A stretch of DNA of 19,762 bases from CAZZCN01 sp964652975 (GTDB lineage Bacteria; Bacillota; Clostridia; Saccharofermentanales; UBA5734): positions 1 to 19,762 of the forward strand of contig CAZZCN010000058.1 of assembly GCA_964652975.1 (NCBI GenBank), in the 5' to 3' direction. The notes beneath the pieces are model-generated. The model saw only the letters and a program-made list of their open reading frames with translations, was not told the DNA's origin and ran no database searches. Positions 7,301 to 14,125 of this stretch are shown here, in pieces. Position 1 is the stretch's first letter, and every line of letters starts with the position of its first letter. The position numbers were made by a program, and so were the translations under genes.

Positions 7301-10300
7301 CGTCTGATATATTCGCTTTTCTTTCGTTTCTTCACCGGTTATTTTGAAGCTGGCTGTATCAATCAGTTCTAGATTTGCAAAACCCCCAGTGGAAGTTATT
7401 ATGTCAGTTGAGGGATTGCAGTTGCTATCCAATGTCCATGGAGATATGGATCCACCTGTCTTGAAGTCTGAGTTTTCTATGTGGTTCTGGCTGTCTCCCA
7501 GTCTTTTAGGTCCTACATACATGTCATCAATATATACAGTAGATTTGTCGTCGCAATAAATTCTAATAACAGGTGTATAAGTTTCATCGTCTGTCCGAAC
7601 GGGCATTTGCAAATCTACACTTATTTTCTGCCAGTCACTATTCCCCATAATACGCTTGGAACTAATTTTCGTCCAAGCCGGTGTATTCTGATATTCCATA
7701 TTTATAACTACACCTTGCTTGCCAGGATCTGTGATATTACCATCATAATCAGTTATTTTTACCCATGCTGAAAATTCAAATACAAGCGATGAATCAAAGA
7801 TGTCATATGCAGAAATATATGGAAGCTGTTGTTGAACAAGGTATGTCCCCTGATCGCTTGTTTTTTCTATGCGCAATGCCTGATTCCCTTTATGAGTGTA
7901 AGTAGTATTTGCAAAGTTAACATTTGCAACTCCACCGTCAATTGCTCCATACCAATATCCAAAGTCTGATGTATTTTCAAAATCGGGATTTTTCAACATA
8001 TTAAATGATGACTGTTGCATATACGAAACACCGGTGAGTTTATTCGATGTTCCTCCACTGGTTCCTGTATGACCATATTTCCCGAACGCTGCGTTTCCGT
8101 TTCCCAAATATTGGGATATGGTCTGGCCTTCATTGTTGAATTGCTTGTATACTGTATCTGAAGCAGGATAGGTTAAACTTAGTGGAGTTGTTATTTGTGT
8201 TTGATGGTAATCATATGTAAAACTTATTGTATTAAGTTCATTGATAGACCCATCGGTAGTTGTGGTGCTGTCATCTCCAAATAATTCAATTATAGATATC
8301 TTGGGTGGAATATATGTGTATGGTCCGGCTGTGTATGTGTACTTAATCTTAGTGTTATTTACATCGTTCAATGTTTCTAATAAATTACTCGTTGTATCAG
8401 TATAGGTATATTTTACAGTTTTTTCATCTGCAAAAGTGACTTCTGCTAAATCGGTTCCGTTATTTATATATGTATAATTGACAGTTTTGAGGACTGTGCT
8501 TCCGTTTGCATAGTAATCGATTTTTTCCAGATTATGTGGTGCTGTAGTTTTATAGATGAATTTGTACTTTCTATCCACACCATCGTATATCTCATCGATT
8601 TTTTTAATACCGGTTACGGAATCGGTTACATACTTGATTTCGACTTCGCTTAATACCGTTGTCGGTTCCGGGGTTGGAGTTGGTGTTGGCGATGCACTCG
8701 GTGTAGGAGACGGTGTAGGACTTGGAGTCGGAGTCGGAGAAGGGGTGGGAGTTGTGGTTGTGGTTATTGTTGGAGAGGGGTCAGGAGCAGGGGTTGGTAC
8801 AAAGTCTCTGATTCCACAAAGCATGCCAGAAGAGTTAAATAGCAATTTAGAGTTGCTTCCGTCGTCGATTGTATAGATTTCTCCGAGGGCTGACTGGGCG
8901 GTTGTAAATATTTTCAAAGTAAGTCCGAGCCCGTCCTCGTCTTCCCAGACCGGGGACTGTGCTGTTCCGGTGTTCATTATATAGTGCTCTGTACCATCTC
9001 CATCGGTATATTTATAGTATTCTCCGTTATTTATCGATGCGATACTCTGCCGGTAGTTTACATCCCAGCCATATCCATAACTGCTGTTGACGTTTCTATT
9101 GTGTGCATTATAAACCATTTTCACCGCTACTGGTCTGCGGTTACCGTCGTAACCAATGTCATCTCTTACCACTGTCAGATTGCCGGAGAATTCATTGACA
9201 TAGGCCATTCCTGCTCTTCCACCATCCTGAGTGCTATAGTCCCATTTGCTTTCAAGTCCGATTGCATTCCTGTAGGTTACTTCCATATACGGAATATTCG
9301 TTGAATCTTCTGTCTCTGATGAGGCATAATAACATTCTTCATCATCACTGATTTGAACAGGTTTGAGCACAATTCCATTGTTTGCATTCGTCGTTGAATA
9401 CCATTCTGTTGCTGTTTTGGTGATATCAAATGTCAATATGCTTTCATTATTCGATGTTGTTTGTGTCACATAATCAATAGTATCAGTTGAATTTGTCGGT
9501 GCTGTGTTCCATGTTATTGTATTTTCTGCCCAGCTGCTTGTTATTTTATAGGCTCTGATTATTCCATTACCGCTCGTATTATATATAGAGAATTTTGCAG
9601 AGGTAACTACATCTCCCGCTCTTAATAATGGGAGATTGTTAAATTTAAAATAGGCATTGGCAATATTTACACCAGAATTGTTATTCCAATTAAATATTTC
9701 AGATCTTGTTCCATAATTACCATTTTTGCTATTATTACTTGTTGACGCATCATCCACATTTCCTGTGCTCTGAGTTGTTTTCACCACCGGATCGATAACT
9801 ACAGGATACTTTCTTTCAGCAGCTGCCATCCATGTTATAGACGGTATGTATGTTAGGATATAATTTCCTTTTGAACCTTCCGTAAACGAGACAGCGATAT
9901 CATGGGATGTTATTTTGTCTGAGTCATACATGAAAGGGGCTGGGATTATAAAAACAGGCTCTGTCGCATTTTCTTCACTATAGAAAAAGATACTCTTGTC
10001 TGCCTGTTCCTTTCCTGTCAGTTTGTCGGATTTTATATCGTAAACAAAACTCATAGCTGTTGAAGGCTTTTTTCTTACAATTATCTCCTCTTTCAACTCC
10101 TCAGGCATAATATGATATTTTATGTCAGAATCACTTTTGGCATTTTTATACTCTATTTCGGATGATTTTGTTTCCAGTTTGGATAGTTTTTTAGCTTCGG
10201 ATTTTTCTTCTTGTTTGGCAGTATTGTTTTTCTTTGTTGCGGTTTTTGAGTCGCTGTCCCTCATAGAAAAGGAAAGACTGAATCCATCCTTCTCCATTAC

Positions 10301-10696
10301 AACAGGGTTTTCGGGGGATATGTCCTTAGGGAGTTTTACTTTGTAGGAGTTTTTTGAATTTGTGTAAACTTCTTCACCGTCTGAATCTGTTGAAGATACT
10401 AGCGTACTGTCTATATCCTCCCAATTGCCGTTTTTCTTATAGTTCTGTGCCTGAGCTGATGTTATGGCAACCTCGGAACCATCGCTTTGTAGAAATACCT
10501 TGGTGAATTTGTCACGCTTGTTTTCTAGTTCGCTAACCACCTTCACCGCACTTGCTTTCACTTTTGTGTCTACATTTACTATGTTGTAGGCAAATGAGGG
10601 GATCGAGGTAATAACAAGGGAGATAATAAGTATGATTGCGGTGATTCTTGTTGGACGGTTGTTTTTGAATAGAGATTTAGTAATAGATAATTTCAT
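4391..10696 (-). CDS. Large secreted Rhs/YD-repeat protein with variable C-terminal tip
   Basis: This 2101-residue protein is exported by a signal peptide (residues about 1-37, hydrophobic core AIILIISLVITSI). After a Lys/Glu-rich region comes a DNRLRE-type module (about 305-477: NGNYGTRSEIF, SWAENTITWNTAP). Next are the Rhs entry block (GNLTVVRDDIGYDG), a Pro/Thr/Ser linker (about 632-685), and two carbohydrate-binding-like jelly-roll modules (about 900-1065 and 1072-1240: NPDFENTSDFGYW, NSDFKTGG..PW). YD repeats follow (about 1245-1900), then the core end YRYCGYRYDVETELYY..DPSGH (about 1896-1961). The last 140 residues form the variable tip. AGGAGG sits 6 bases before the ATG. By family, the YD repeats form a shell around a toxic or adhesive tip. 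The tip's activity is unknown. Confidence 0.9.
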   Translation of the reverse strand: MKLSITKSLFKNNRPTRITAIILIISLVITSIPSFAYNIVNVDTKVKASAVKVVSELENKRDKFTKVFLQSDGSEVAITSAQAQNYKKNGNWEDIDSTLVSSTDSDGEEVYTNSKNSYKVKLPKDISPENPVVMEKDGFSLSFSMRDSDSKTATKKNNTAKQEEKSEAKKLSKLETKSSEIEYKNAKSDSDIKYHIMPEELKEEIIVRKKPSTAMSFVYDIKSDKLTGKEQADKSIFFYSEENATEPVFIIPAPFMYDSDKITSHDIAVSFTEGSKGNYILTYIPSITWMAAAERKYPVVIDPVVKTTQSTGNVDDASTSNNSKNGNYGTRSEIFNWNNNSGVNIANAYFKFNNLPLLRAGDVVTSAKFSIYNTSGNGIIRAYKITSSWAENTITWNTAPTNSTDTIDYVTQTTSNNESILTFDITKTATEWYSTTNANNGIVLKPVQISDDEECYYASSETEDSTNIPYMEVTYRNAIGLESKWDYSTQDGGRAGMAYVNEFSGNLTVVRDDIGYDGNRRPVAVKMVYNAHNRNVNSSYGYGWDVNYRQSIASINNGEYYKYTDGDGTEHYIMNTGTAQSPVWEDEDGLGLTLKIFTTAQSALGEIYTIDDGSNSKLLFNSSGMLCGIRDFVPTPAPDPSPTITTTTTPTPSPTPTPSPTPSPTPSASPTPTPTPEPTTVLSEVEIKYVTDSVTGIKKIDEIYDGVDRKYKFIYKTTAPHNLEKIDYYANGSTVLKTVNYTYINNGTDLAEVTFADEKTVKYTYTDTTSNLLETLNDVNNTKIKYTYTAGPYTYIPPKISIIELFGDDSTTTTDGSINELNTISFTYDYHQTQITTPLSLTYPASDTVYKQFNNEGQTISQYLGNGNAAFGKYGHTGTSGGTSNKLTGVSYMQQSSFNMLKNPDFENTSDFGYWYGAIDGGVANVNFANTTYTHKGNQALRIEKTSDQGTYLVQQQLPYISAYDIFDSSLVFEFSAWVKITDYDGNITDPGKQGVVINMEYQNTPAWTKISSKRIMGNSDWQKISVDLQMPVRTDDETYTPVIRIYCDDKSTVYIDDMYVGPKRLGDSQNHIENSDFKTGGSISPWTLDSNCNPSTDIITSTGGFANLELIDTASFKITGEETKEKRIYQTVDLSGEKGDTFTVASFAKATAVPIIISDPPSSTDRDFAVKVRVIKDPSAGTGIEEKTYRFPFNANTISWQYLADTFTTEYAYDGIEVSLVYNNQQNYAQFDVAQLYKSDYSVKYTYDPNGNLISETDYTGATTVFGAEESTDSESVTEEVNTGGFENDVFKGMKVSYSPEKVGSASENDIYGNVLTEYTTDGRVGIKTGYSYDSNGNYLDKITDSLGNSTDYNYNANYGTLDSIVDANDSVVDSNYRTTNYSYDSTDRLDAVSKNVSGLESGTAVSVVYGYNTEERLSTITQNDFAYNFNYDHVGNLRGVSAGSQSMLTYNYSEQSGTNIGNLMTGITYGNGQSVSYRQGHDKIDAFKYNGDTDWRYCFNYGLDGNVSSIVDKVNDLYTKYSYNTGGNQFLVTETKMNNNDYYHSYGSFKDTANSSDALLETINGDSYRTDFKTDKDGRLNETYFNFGTNNANKGSKDVRYDSLGRVQSTNVTKTTGDASSLLVSTMYNYKEMPDYNTTGQVYAANIMGGGSTRFDWQYFYTYGKLGNIKTQSKNGVTKFTYTYNELSQLKRVDDLDGNASWTYLYDKGGNIKTKTRYAYTTGTLGAAVETINYGYDSTWKDKLTSYKGTTVNSDVIGNIRLLDGRTFTWQGGNQLASSWKSGASATSYKYNSAGIRTQKTVGSVTTNYTLIGDRVTFETNGTDEIYYRYDGNNDLVSMNLNGTEYFYVRNLQNDIIALLDANGDVKVEYTYDSWGKLTGTTDTSGVSLATKNPYRYCGYRYDVETELYYVSSRYYSPELCRFISADDTSILLATQGDLLGANLFAYCANNPVMNVDPSGHSWVINNFGDVIDAYEAVKIISTISSSLLNLLIKYTTDVLNYDYATNWVIKLYVVKYSWFGLVQTTNIYNNSQLKRINLAKNNMQICSYAIKNLKAVTANSRAKDFTYSQIKAWALHMSAWDGRTFAELFYGTGIQALL
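4808..4982 (-). repeat. Rhs core-boundary repeat, copy 2 (expressed gene)
   Basis: This is the partner of 3060-3234 within the full-length Rhs gene and encodes the end of the core up to DPSGH. Downstream of it the tips are related only at protein level. Recombination between the copies would delete 1748 bases, including the membrane-protein gene, and attach the orphan tip to the full protein. Confidence 0.85.
8645..8770 (-). repeat. Low-complexity Pro/Thr/Ser linker repeat in the Rhs gene
   Basis: The coding strand alternates short CCNACN/CCNTCN units that encode a run of PTPSPTPS-type dipeptides. It is a flexible spacer between the Rhs entry block and the next repeats. Such DNA can change length by slippage. 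On the opposite strand it gives a Val/Gly-rich frame that is not a gene. Confidence 0.8.
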
Positions 10697-10768
10697 AAGT
10701 AGCCTCCTGCGCTCATTTATTTTGTAGTATTTCTACTTTTAAATATTAATGATAATTGCAACTTAAAA

Positions 10769-10781
10769 TGACATATTGTCA
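10769..10781. promoter_or_regulatory. Small palindrome upstream of the Rhs gene
   Basis: TGACA-TAT-TGTCA is a perfect 5-bp inverted repeat 73 bases before the Rhs start. On the minus strand it overlaps a TTGACA hexamer that could be a -35 box, but I see no good -10 at the right distance. It may be an operator; support is weak. Confidence 0.2.
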
Positions 10782-10833
10782 ATATTTTTTGCTCTGCGGT
10801 AAAATTTGTCAAAAATCAATCTACACTGAAATA

Positions 10834-10986
10834 TTAACCTGTGTAACCATTGTGCCTTGCATTTGCTATGCAATCGCTTTTATTGACATAACCTTGTGAG
10901 GACGCACCAACTATTTGTCCATTTCTTGCAGTTCTTCTCCAGCGCCATTCGCCGCTACCGTCTACGCAAAATTCCTAATTATCCAT
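10834..10986 (-). pseudogene. Small DUF1508/YegP-like protein gene with amber codon at position 4
   Basis: AGGAGG followed by 8 bases leads to ATG GAT AAT TAG. The frame then reads on for 46 codons to TAA. The encoded residues include GSGEWRWRRTARNGQIVGAS, SQGY and C.ANAR.NGYTG, which match the one-repeat DUF1508 (YegP) fold: the WRWR strand, NG turn, and S.GY followed by a helix. One base change at codon 4 (TAG from a Tyr or similar codon) would restore a 50-residue protein. There is no in-frame restart near the front. The ideal ribosome binding site and the agr-type promoter upstream suggest loss was recent, or that this is a sequencing error or stop-codon readthrough. Confidence 0.75.
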
Positions 10987-11107
10987 GAAAAACACCTCCT
11001 TCCAAATCTATTAACTTAGGATAAGAAATATCAGTAATTGAAATCTAACAAACTTATTGATTATATTGTTTTTCTGATGGCTAAAATCAAAATGCTGTTA
11101 TGAGTAT

Positions 11108-11174
11108 AAAGTATTAAAATTATGGTCTATTTTCAATAGCTACTGCATAAGAGTAGGGAATTAATGCATAAGTG
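11108..11174 (-). promoter_or_regulatory. Predicted AgrA-dependent promoter of the DUF1508 gene
   Basis: On the minus strand, CACTTATGC (11174-11166), 12 bases, CTCTTATGC (11153-11145), 8 bases, TTGAAA (11136-11131), 17 bases, TACTTT (11113-11108). Every spacing matches the agrB promoter exactly. Two 9-bp direct repeats 12 bp apart are the known site architecture for AgrA-type LytTR regulators. The start of the DUF1508 gene lies about 120 bases downstream. Confidence 0.65.
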
Positions 11175-11335
11175 TTTAAATTTAATGTTTTTCATGAGTA
11201 AATGATGCAATTTCTTATTTTCGACAACATATTAAAATTTCAATTGCTCCTTGTATTTTGTGTGCTACAATAGATTAACTGCTTAGCGTTGTCATATTAT
11301 CCAGTACAAAACTTTTGTAGTAGATAGTTTATTTA

Positions 11336-11377
11336 GTCCGATGTCTTTCATTTTAGCCTGTAATTTACACATCGGAC
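11336..11377 (-). terminator. Hairpin after agrD, possible terminator
   Basis: GTCCGATGT and ACATCGGAC form a perfect 9-bp stem with a 24-base loop, starting 19 bases after the agrD stop. No T-run follows, so termination is uncertain. It may instead stabilise the 3' end of the agrBD message. Confidence 0.4.
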
Positions 11378-11395
11378 CAAATCTTCTTTTGTTGC

Positions 11396-11551
11396 TTACT
11401 TCTTGTTTCTTGCACTTTGCATTCCGGCTGGTACCTGCGGCTGATGATACCACCAAATGCATACTGCATTTGCTGATGCAACTCCTAATACTAATGCAAG
11501 TGATGCAATAGTGCCCCCAAATCTTTGAATGAATTTTCCAATGTTTTTCAT
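11396..11551 (-). CDS. agrD: AgrD cyclic lactone autoinducer peptide precursor
   Basis: This 51-residue frame is the quorum-signal precursor. It has an amphipathic leader with hydrophobic stretch (MKNIGKF through LALVLGVASANAV), then Cys31-Ile-Trp-Trp-Tyr35, then a tail HQPQVPAGMQ that AgrB would remove. By analogy with clostridial and staphylococcal AgrD, the signal is expected to be a thiolactone joining Cys31 to the carboxyl of Tyr35. Residues before the Cys that stay on the ring cannot be read from sequence. AAGGAGG lies 9 bases before the ATG. The gene begins 32 bases after the agrB stop, so the two are co-transcribed. A longer frame on the same strand overlaps it but lacks any such features. 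Confidence 0.9.
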   Translation of the reverse strand: MKNIGKFIQRFGGTIASLALVLGVASANAVCIWWYHQPQVPAGMQSARNKK

Positions 11552-11583
11552 TTTTCTTTTCCTCCTTCTTTATTAAAATGGCC

Positions 11584-12180
11584 TTATTGCCATTTAAGCG
11601 TATTAAATGTAGTCTTAACTTTACTTGCAAATAAAGACAGGGCTACCGATAAAATTCCCAAGGATAATGACAAAATGGGAATATTGCCACCAAACAGAAT
11701 TGTGAATATTATAATAACGGCCGAATAAGCCAAAATACTCAATCTACTGGTCTTTTTGAATTTTTCTCTTTCTATATCTGTCAATGGTTTGTTTTTATCT
11801 TCGACCGGGGACAAAATAAATACAAGAAAAAATGATACGACCATTGAAATATATGTATCATTAGTCATGAAATGTGAATTAATTGTTTTAATAATCAATA
11901 TAAACAGTATGTACGAAATTAAAAGAATGATAAAACACCTGAAATGTGTCTTTGCATGAAATCCACCGGAAATAGCCCTTAAAGGAAGAAACCCTAAAAG
12001 GTAGAAGATTGTTGCAACAATAGACTTTGTAATTGTGGCCAATAAAATGATAGCCACAAAGTTTATGATGGTTGCAATTAGTATTTCAAAACTGTACGCA
12101 TAAATTTCTTGATCATCATTTTCGATGATTTTGTTCTTAATAAATAAATGCGCTACTTTTCTAGACATCCGAGCAATCAT
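11584..12180 (-). CDS. agrB: AgrB membrane endopeptidase, autoinducer processing
   Basis: AgrB cuts the C-terminal tail of AgrD and closes the thiolactone ring at the membrane. The 198-residue protein has several hydrophobic segments (about 32-50, 52-66, 82-99, 107-123, 149-186). It also has the catalytic motif RAISGGFHAKTHFRC, with His75 and Cys82 in the places of His77 and Cys84 of Staphylococcus aureus AgrB. AAGGAG lies 8 bases before the ATG. The first 19 codons and the promoter lie within a 274-bp direct repeat whose other copy is beside agrC. agrD follows directly. Upstream, agrC is separated from it by a 3.3-kb insertion. Confidence 0.95.
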   Translation of the reverse strand: MIARMSRKVAHLFIKNKIIENDDQEIYAYSFEILIATIINFVAIILLATITKSIVATIFYLLGFLPLRAISGGFHAKTHFRCFIILLISYILFILIIKTINSHFMTNDTYISMVVSFFLVFILSPVEDKNKPLTDIEREKFKKTSRLSILAYSAVIIIFTILFGGNIPILSLSLGILSVALSLFASKVKTTFNTLKWQ

Positions 12181-12396
12181 AATAGTTACTCCTTTGTCTA
12201 TAAAGTAGTTTTTATCAGTTGGAATTTCAATAGCTAATGCATAAGTGTAGGGAATTTAAGCATAAGTGCTAGATTTTCATGTTTTTTATTAGCAATAGAA
12301 GACGGAATTTTTTAGTTTCAGCATCAAATTCAATATCTGTGCTCCCTTGACATTTTGTAGTAACTGCTTTGATTTGCTGTAATCCAAATCCATGAT
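12123..12396 (-). repeat. agr-locus direct repeat, copy 1 (joined to intact agrB)
   Basis: These 274 bases match 15445-15718 without gaps, 3322 bases away in the same orientation. I count about five differences, all near the agrC-coding end. The repeat holds, in coding order, the last codons of agrC, the agrB promoter and the first 19 codons of agrB. Confidence 0.92.
12202..12268 (-). promoter_or_regulatory. Predicted AgrA-dependent promoter of agrBD
   Basis: On the minus strand, CACTTATGC (12268-12260), 12 bases, CACTTATGC (12247-12239), 8 bases, TTGAAA (12230-12225), 17 bases, TACTTT (12207-12202). The -10 is poor while the -35 is close to consensus, as expected for an activated promoter. 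LytTR regulators bind 9-bp direct repeats spaced 12 bp. This fits autoinduction of agrBD. Confidence 0.75.
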
Positions 12397-12435
12397 ATTG
12401 TAGAAATTTCGCTCAATATTGTCACAAACATATTA
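12269..12435 (-). pseudogene. agrC 3'-end remnant with internal deletion
   Basis: Bases 12269-12396 match the end of the intact agrC, and bases 12397-12435 match a separate internal agrC segment (16315-16353). The 596 bases that lie between them in agrC are missing here. The remnant therefore carries the final kinase codons fused to part of the transmembrane region and codes for nothing useful. It shows that this copy once held more of agrC. Confidence 0.85.
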
Positions 12436-12604
12436 TTTTTTTAACATTTTATATTTATGTATTTCTTGATGTGAAAATGACACTGCAAACTGAGGGATTA
12501 ATTTCTTGTTTAGATATTTTCACCTCAGTTTACAAAGCCATAAATTGAATTTCTATTTTCTCTTCTTATAACTATTTGCTAACTAGTTGTTGTAGAAATT
12601 TCGC
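12436..12604. other. Junction DNA between the agrC remnant and the cassette
   Basis: No gene is visible. A 9-bp inverted repeat (AAACTGAGG at 12487, CCTCAGTTT at 12523) has a 27-base loop and may end the cassette transcript. A 16-base agrC-derived string (TTGTAGAAATTTCGCT) occurs at 12398 and again at 12590, abutting the stop of the lipoprotein gene. Confidence 0.5.
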
Positions 12605-13209
12605 TTATACATCTTTTTCAAAGTTGACCGAATGTACAAATTCTTGATGCTGGTATTCATTACCATCAGTTAATAGTATTAGCATGCATGAATTATCGTC
12701 AAATTTGATATTATGAAATGCAAAGGAATAGATAATAAATTCTTTTTCGTCTATACCATATTTATTATACTTATCTGTACTACCGATGCTGCCATATATA
12801 TGAACTGTCGTTTCATGAAGCGAAACCGTTCCGTCGTCCGACTCATCTCCTGTCAAAATAACGCATTGAAGTTGCTCGTATATTTTTTTCGGCAATTTAA
12901 TGTCTACCGTCTTTATAAAACTATTTTCCATAGTACTTCCAAGGTAGGCTCGAGAGTTATGGGTGTTTTTTATAATGTCGGCAAGACTGATCAAACTGTT
13001 TTTCTTAGCTAATTCGATTTTCAACTTTGCAATCTCTGTCTCAAGACTTGCAATCTTAGAAGAAAGCTTATCGTATTGATTTTCTTCTGATGATTGATTA
13101 TCACTTTTCATTACGGATTTTGAAGTATTCGGATTAGTTAGATTACAAGATATTATCATCACCAAAACAGATATGATAATTGTTAATAATAATAATAATT
13201 TTTTCATAA
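12605..13209 (-). CDS. Lipoprotein with coiled coil, third gene of the inserted cassette
   Basis: Family not recognised. I place the start at the MKKLLLLL codon (13209), not at an upstream methionine, because it gives a proper signal sequence and is preceded by GGGGGA at a usable distance. The protein then has 201 residues, with the lipobox IISC and acylated Cys21. After a Ser/Asn-rich linker, residues about 45-75 form a coiled coil (KLSSKIASLETEIAKLKIEL). The rest is a mixed domain with no motif I can name. It should be anchored on the outer face of the membrane. It is the last of three exported-protein genes, 63 bases after the previous one, and ends against agrC-derived sequence. Confidence 0.7.
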
Positions 13210-13272
13210 CATCCCCCATGCGGTCGGTTTGTAATACACTTATCATTTATCAATATAATTATCAATATTCAA

Positions 13273-14076
13273 CTAAATATCATCAAGATTTTCTTCCGAT
13301 ATTGGGACAAACCACCTTAAGCCACCACAGATACGATAAAATCCATTTTTGTTATCTATTAAAATGCTAAAATCATTTTCCCCAAAGTCAGTCTTGCTTT
13401 TACCATTAAATGAAAGATTTACTTTATAATAATCATAATCATCAACAAAGTCAATCCTTAATGAGGGACCATAACCACTTTGTTTAGCAAGCAAAATATT
13501 CATTTTTGTATCATTTTTTATTTCTCCACTGTATTCAGTAATTAGTAAAAATTCTTCATAATTTAAATTACGTTCATTAGCAAATGCTCTCCAGTAATTT
13601 TCTGATATTTTTTGGTACTCACTTTCACTAATTACGTTATTAACAGTAGTATCAATGTATTGTTCGTGTTTTGACGGTGAATTTGCATTTACAATTTCAT
13701 ATGTAACATTATCCCACGAAAACTCCCCAAATCTTGACTCTATAAATTCTTTTTGCTTTCTAAATAATCCTATGCAATCCTGCTTATCAAGTCTCAGAGG
13801 TAACTCTATTCCGTTGCTATTCAGTGTTTGAAAATTATTACTATCAGGATTATATCCTAAATCATCCAAAAAAATATAATTTTTGATATTTGAAAAATCT
13901 TCAGTGTTCATCATAGTAATATATTTTTTTATTAGTTCATCATAAGAGTTATATTGATTTGTATTTTCGGAAGCTGATATTTCTATATTATTTTGTGTCG
14001 ATATTGTTACAAATAATGTATTAGACACCACTAGTATAAAAGTTATTATTAGGATTTTATAATGCTTAATTTTCAT
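13273..14076 (-). CDS. Secreted protein of unknown family, second gene of the inserted cassette
   Basis: Family not recognised. The start at 14076 is chosen because GAAGGAG lies 8 bases before it and it opens a signal peptide (KIKHYKILIITFILVVSNTL). A longer frame from 14190 would overlap the upstream gene and lacks a ribosome binding site. The 268-residue product has an Asn/Glu-rich exported domain with aromatic-rich stretches (SRFGEFSWDNVTYEI, YWRAFANERNLNYEEF) and ends RWFVPISEENLDDI. No lipobox or membrane tail is visible, so it is either released or held by an uncleaved signal anchor. It starts 49 bases after the peptidase-like gene, consistent with one operon. Confidence 0.7.
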   Translation of the reverse strand: MKIKHYKILIITFILVVSNTLFVTISTQNNIEISASENTNQYNSYDELIKKYITMMNTEDFSNIKNYIFLDDLGYNPDSNNFQTLNSNGIELPLRLDKQDCIGLFRKQKEFIESRFGEFSWDNVTYEIVNANSPSKHEQYIDTTVNNVISESEYQKISENYWRAFANERNLNYEEFLLITEYSGEIKNDTKMNILLAKQSGYGPSLRIDFVDDYDYYKVNLSFNGKSKTDFGENDFSILIDNKNGFYRICGGLRWFVPISEENLDDI

Positions 14077-14125
14077 AATTATCACTCCTTCGTATAAAAA
14101 TATTATAATAATCGGTCTATCAAAC

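Noticed and set aside
8645..8770. Repeat cluster considered as a CRISPR-like array
   Set aside because: Units are 6-12 bases with no spacers and stay in frame within the Rhs gene as a protein linker.
8556..8876. Plus-strand Val/Gly-repeat frame
   Set aside because: It is the antisense reading of the Pro/Thr/Ser linker in the Rhs gene; the alternating VG dipeptides come from the repeated coding DNA.
11292..11630. 112-residue minus-strand frame across agrD
   Set aside because: It overlaps agrD in another frame and the end of agrB, is basic and low in family-like features, and its start has no ribosome binding site. AgrD with its own ribosome binding site explains the region.
12436..12604. Intron or insertion sequence in the agrC remnant
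   Set aside because: The segment is only about 150 bases, has no reading frame, no terminal inverted repeats and no intron-like structure that I can see.
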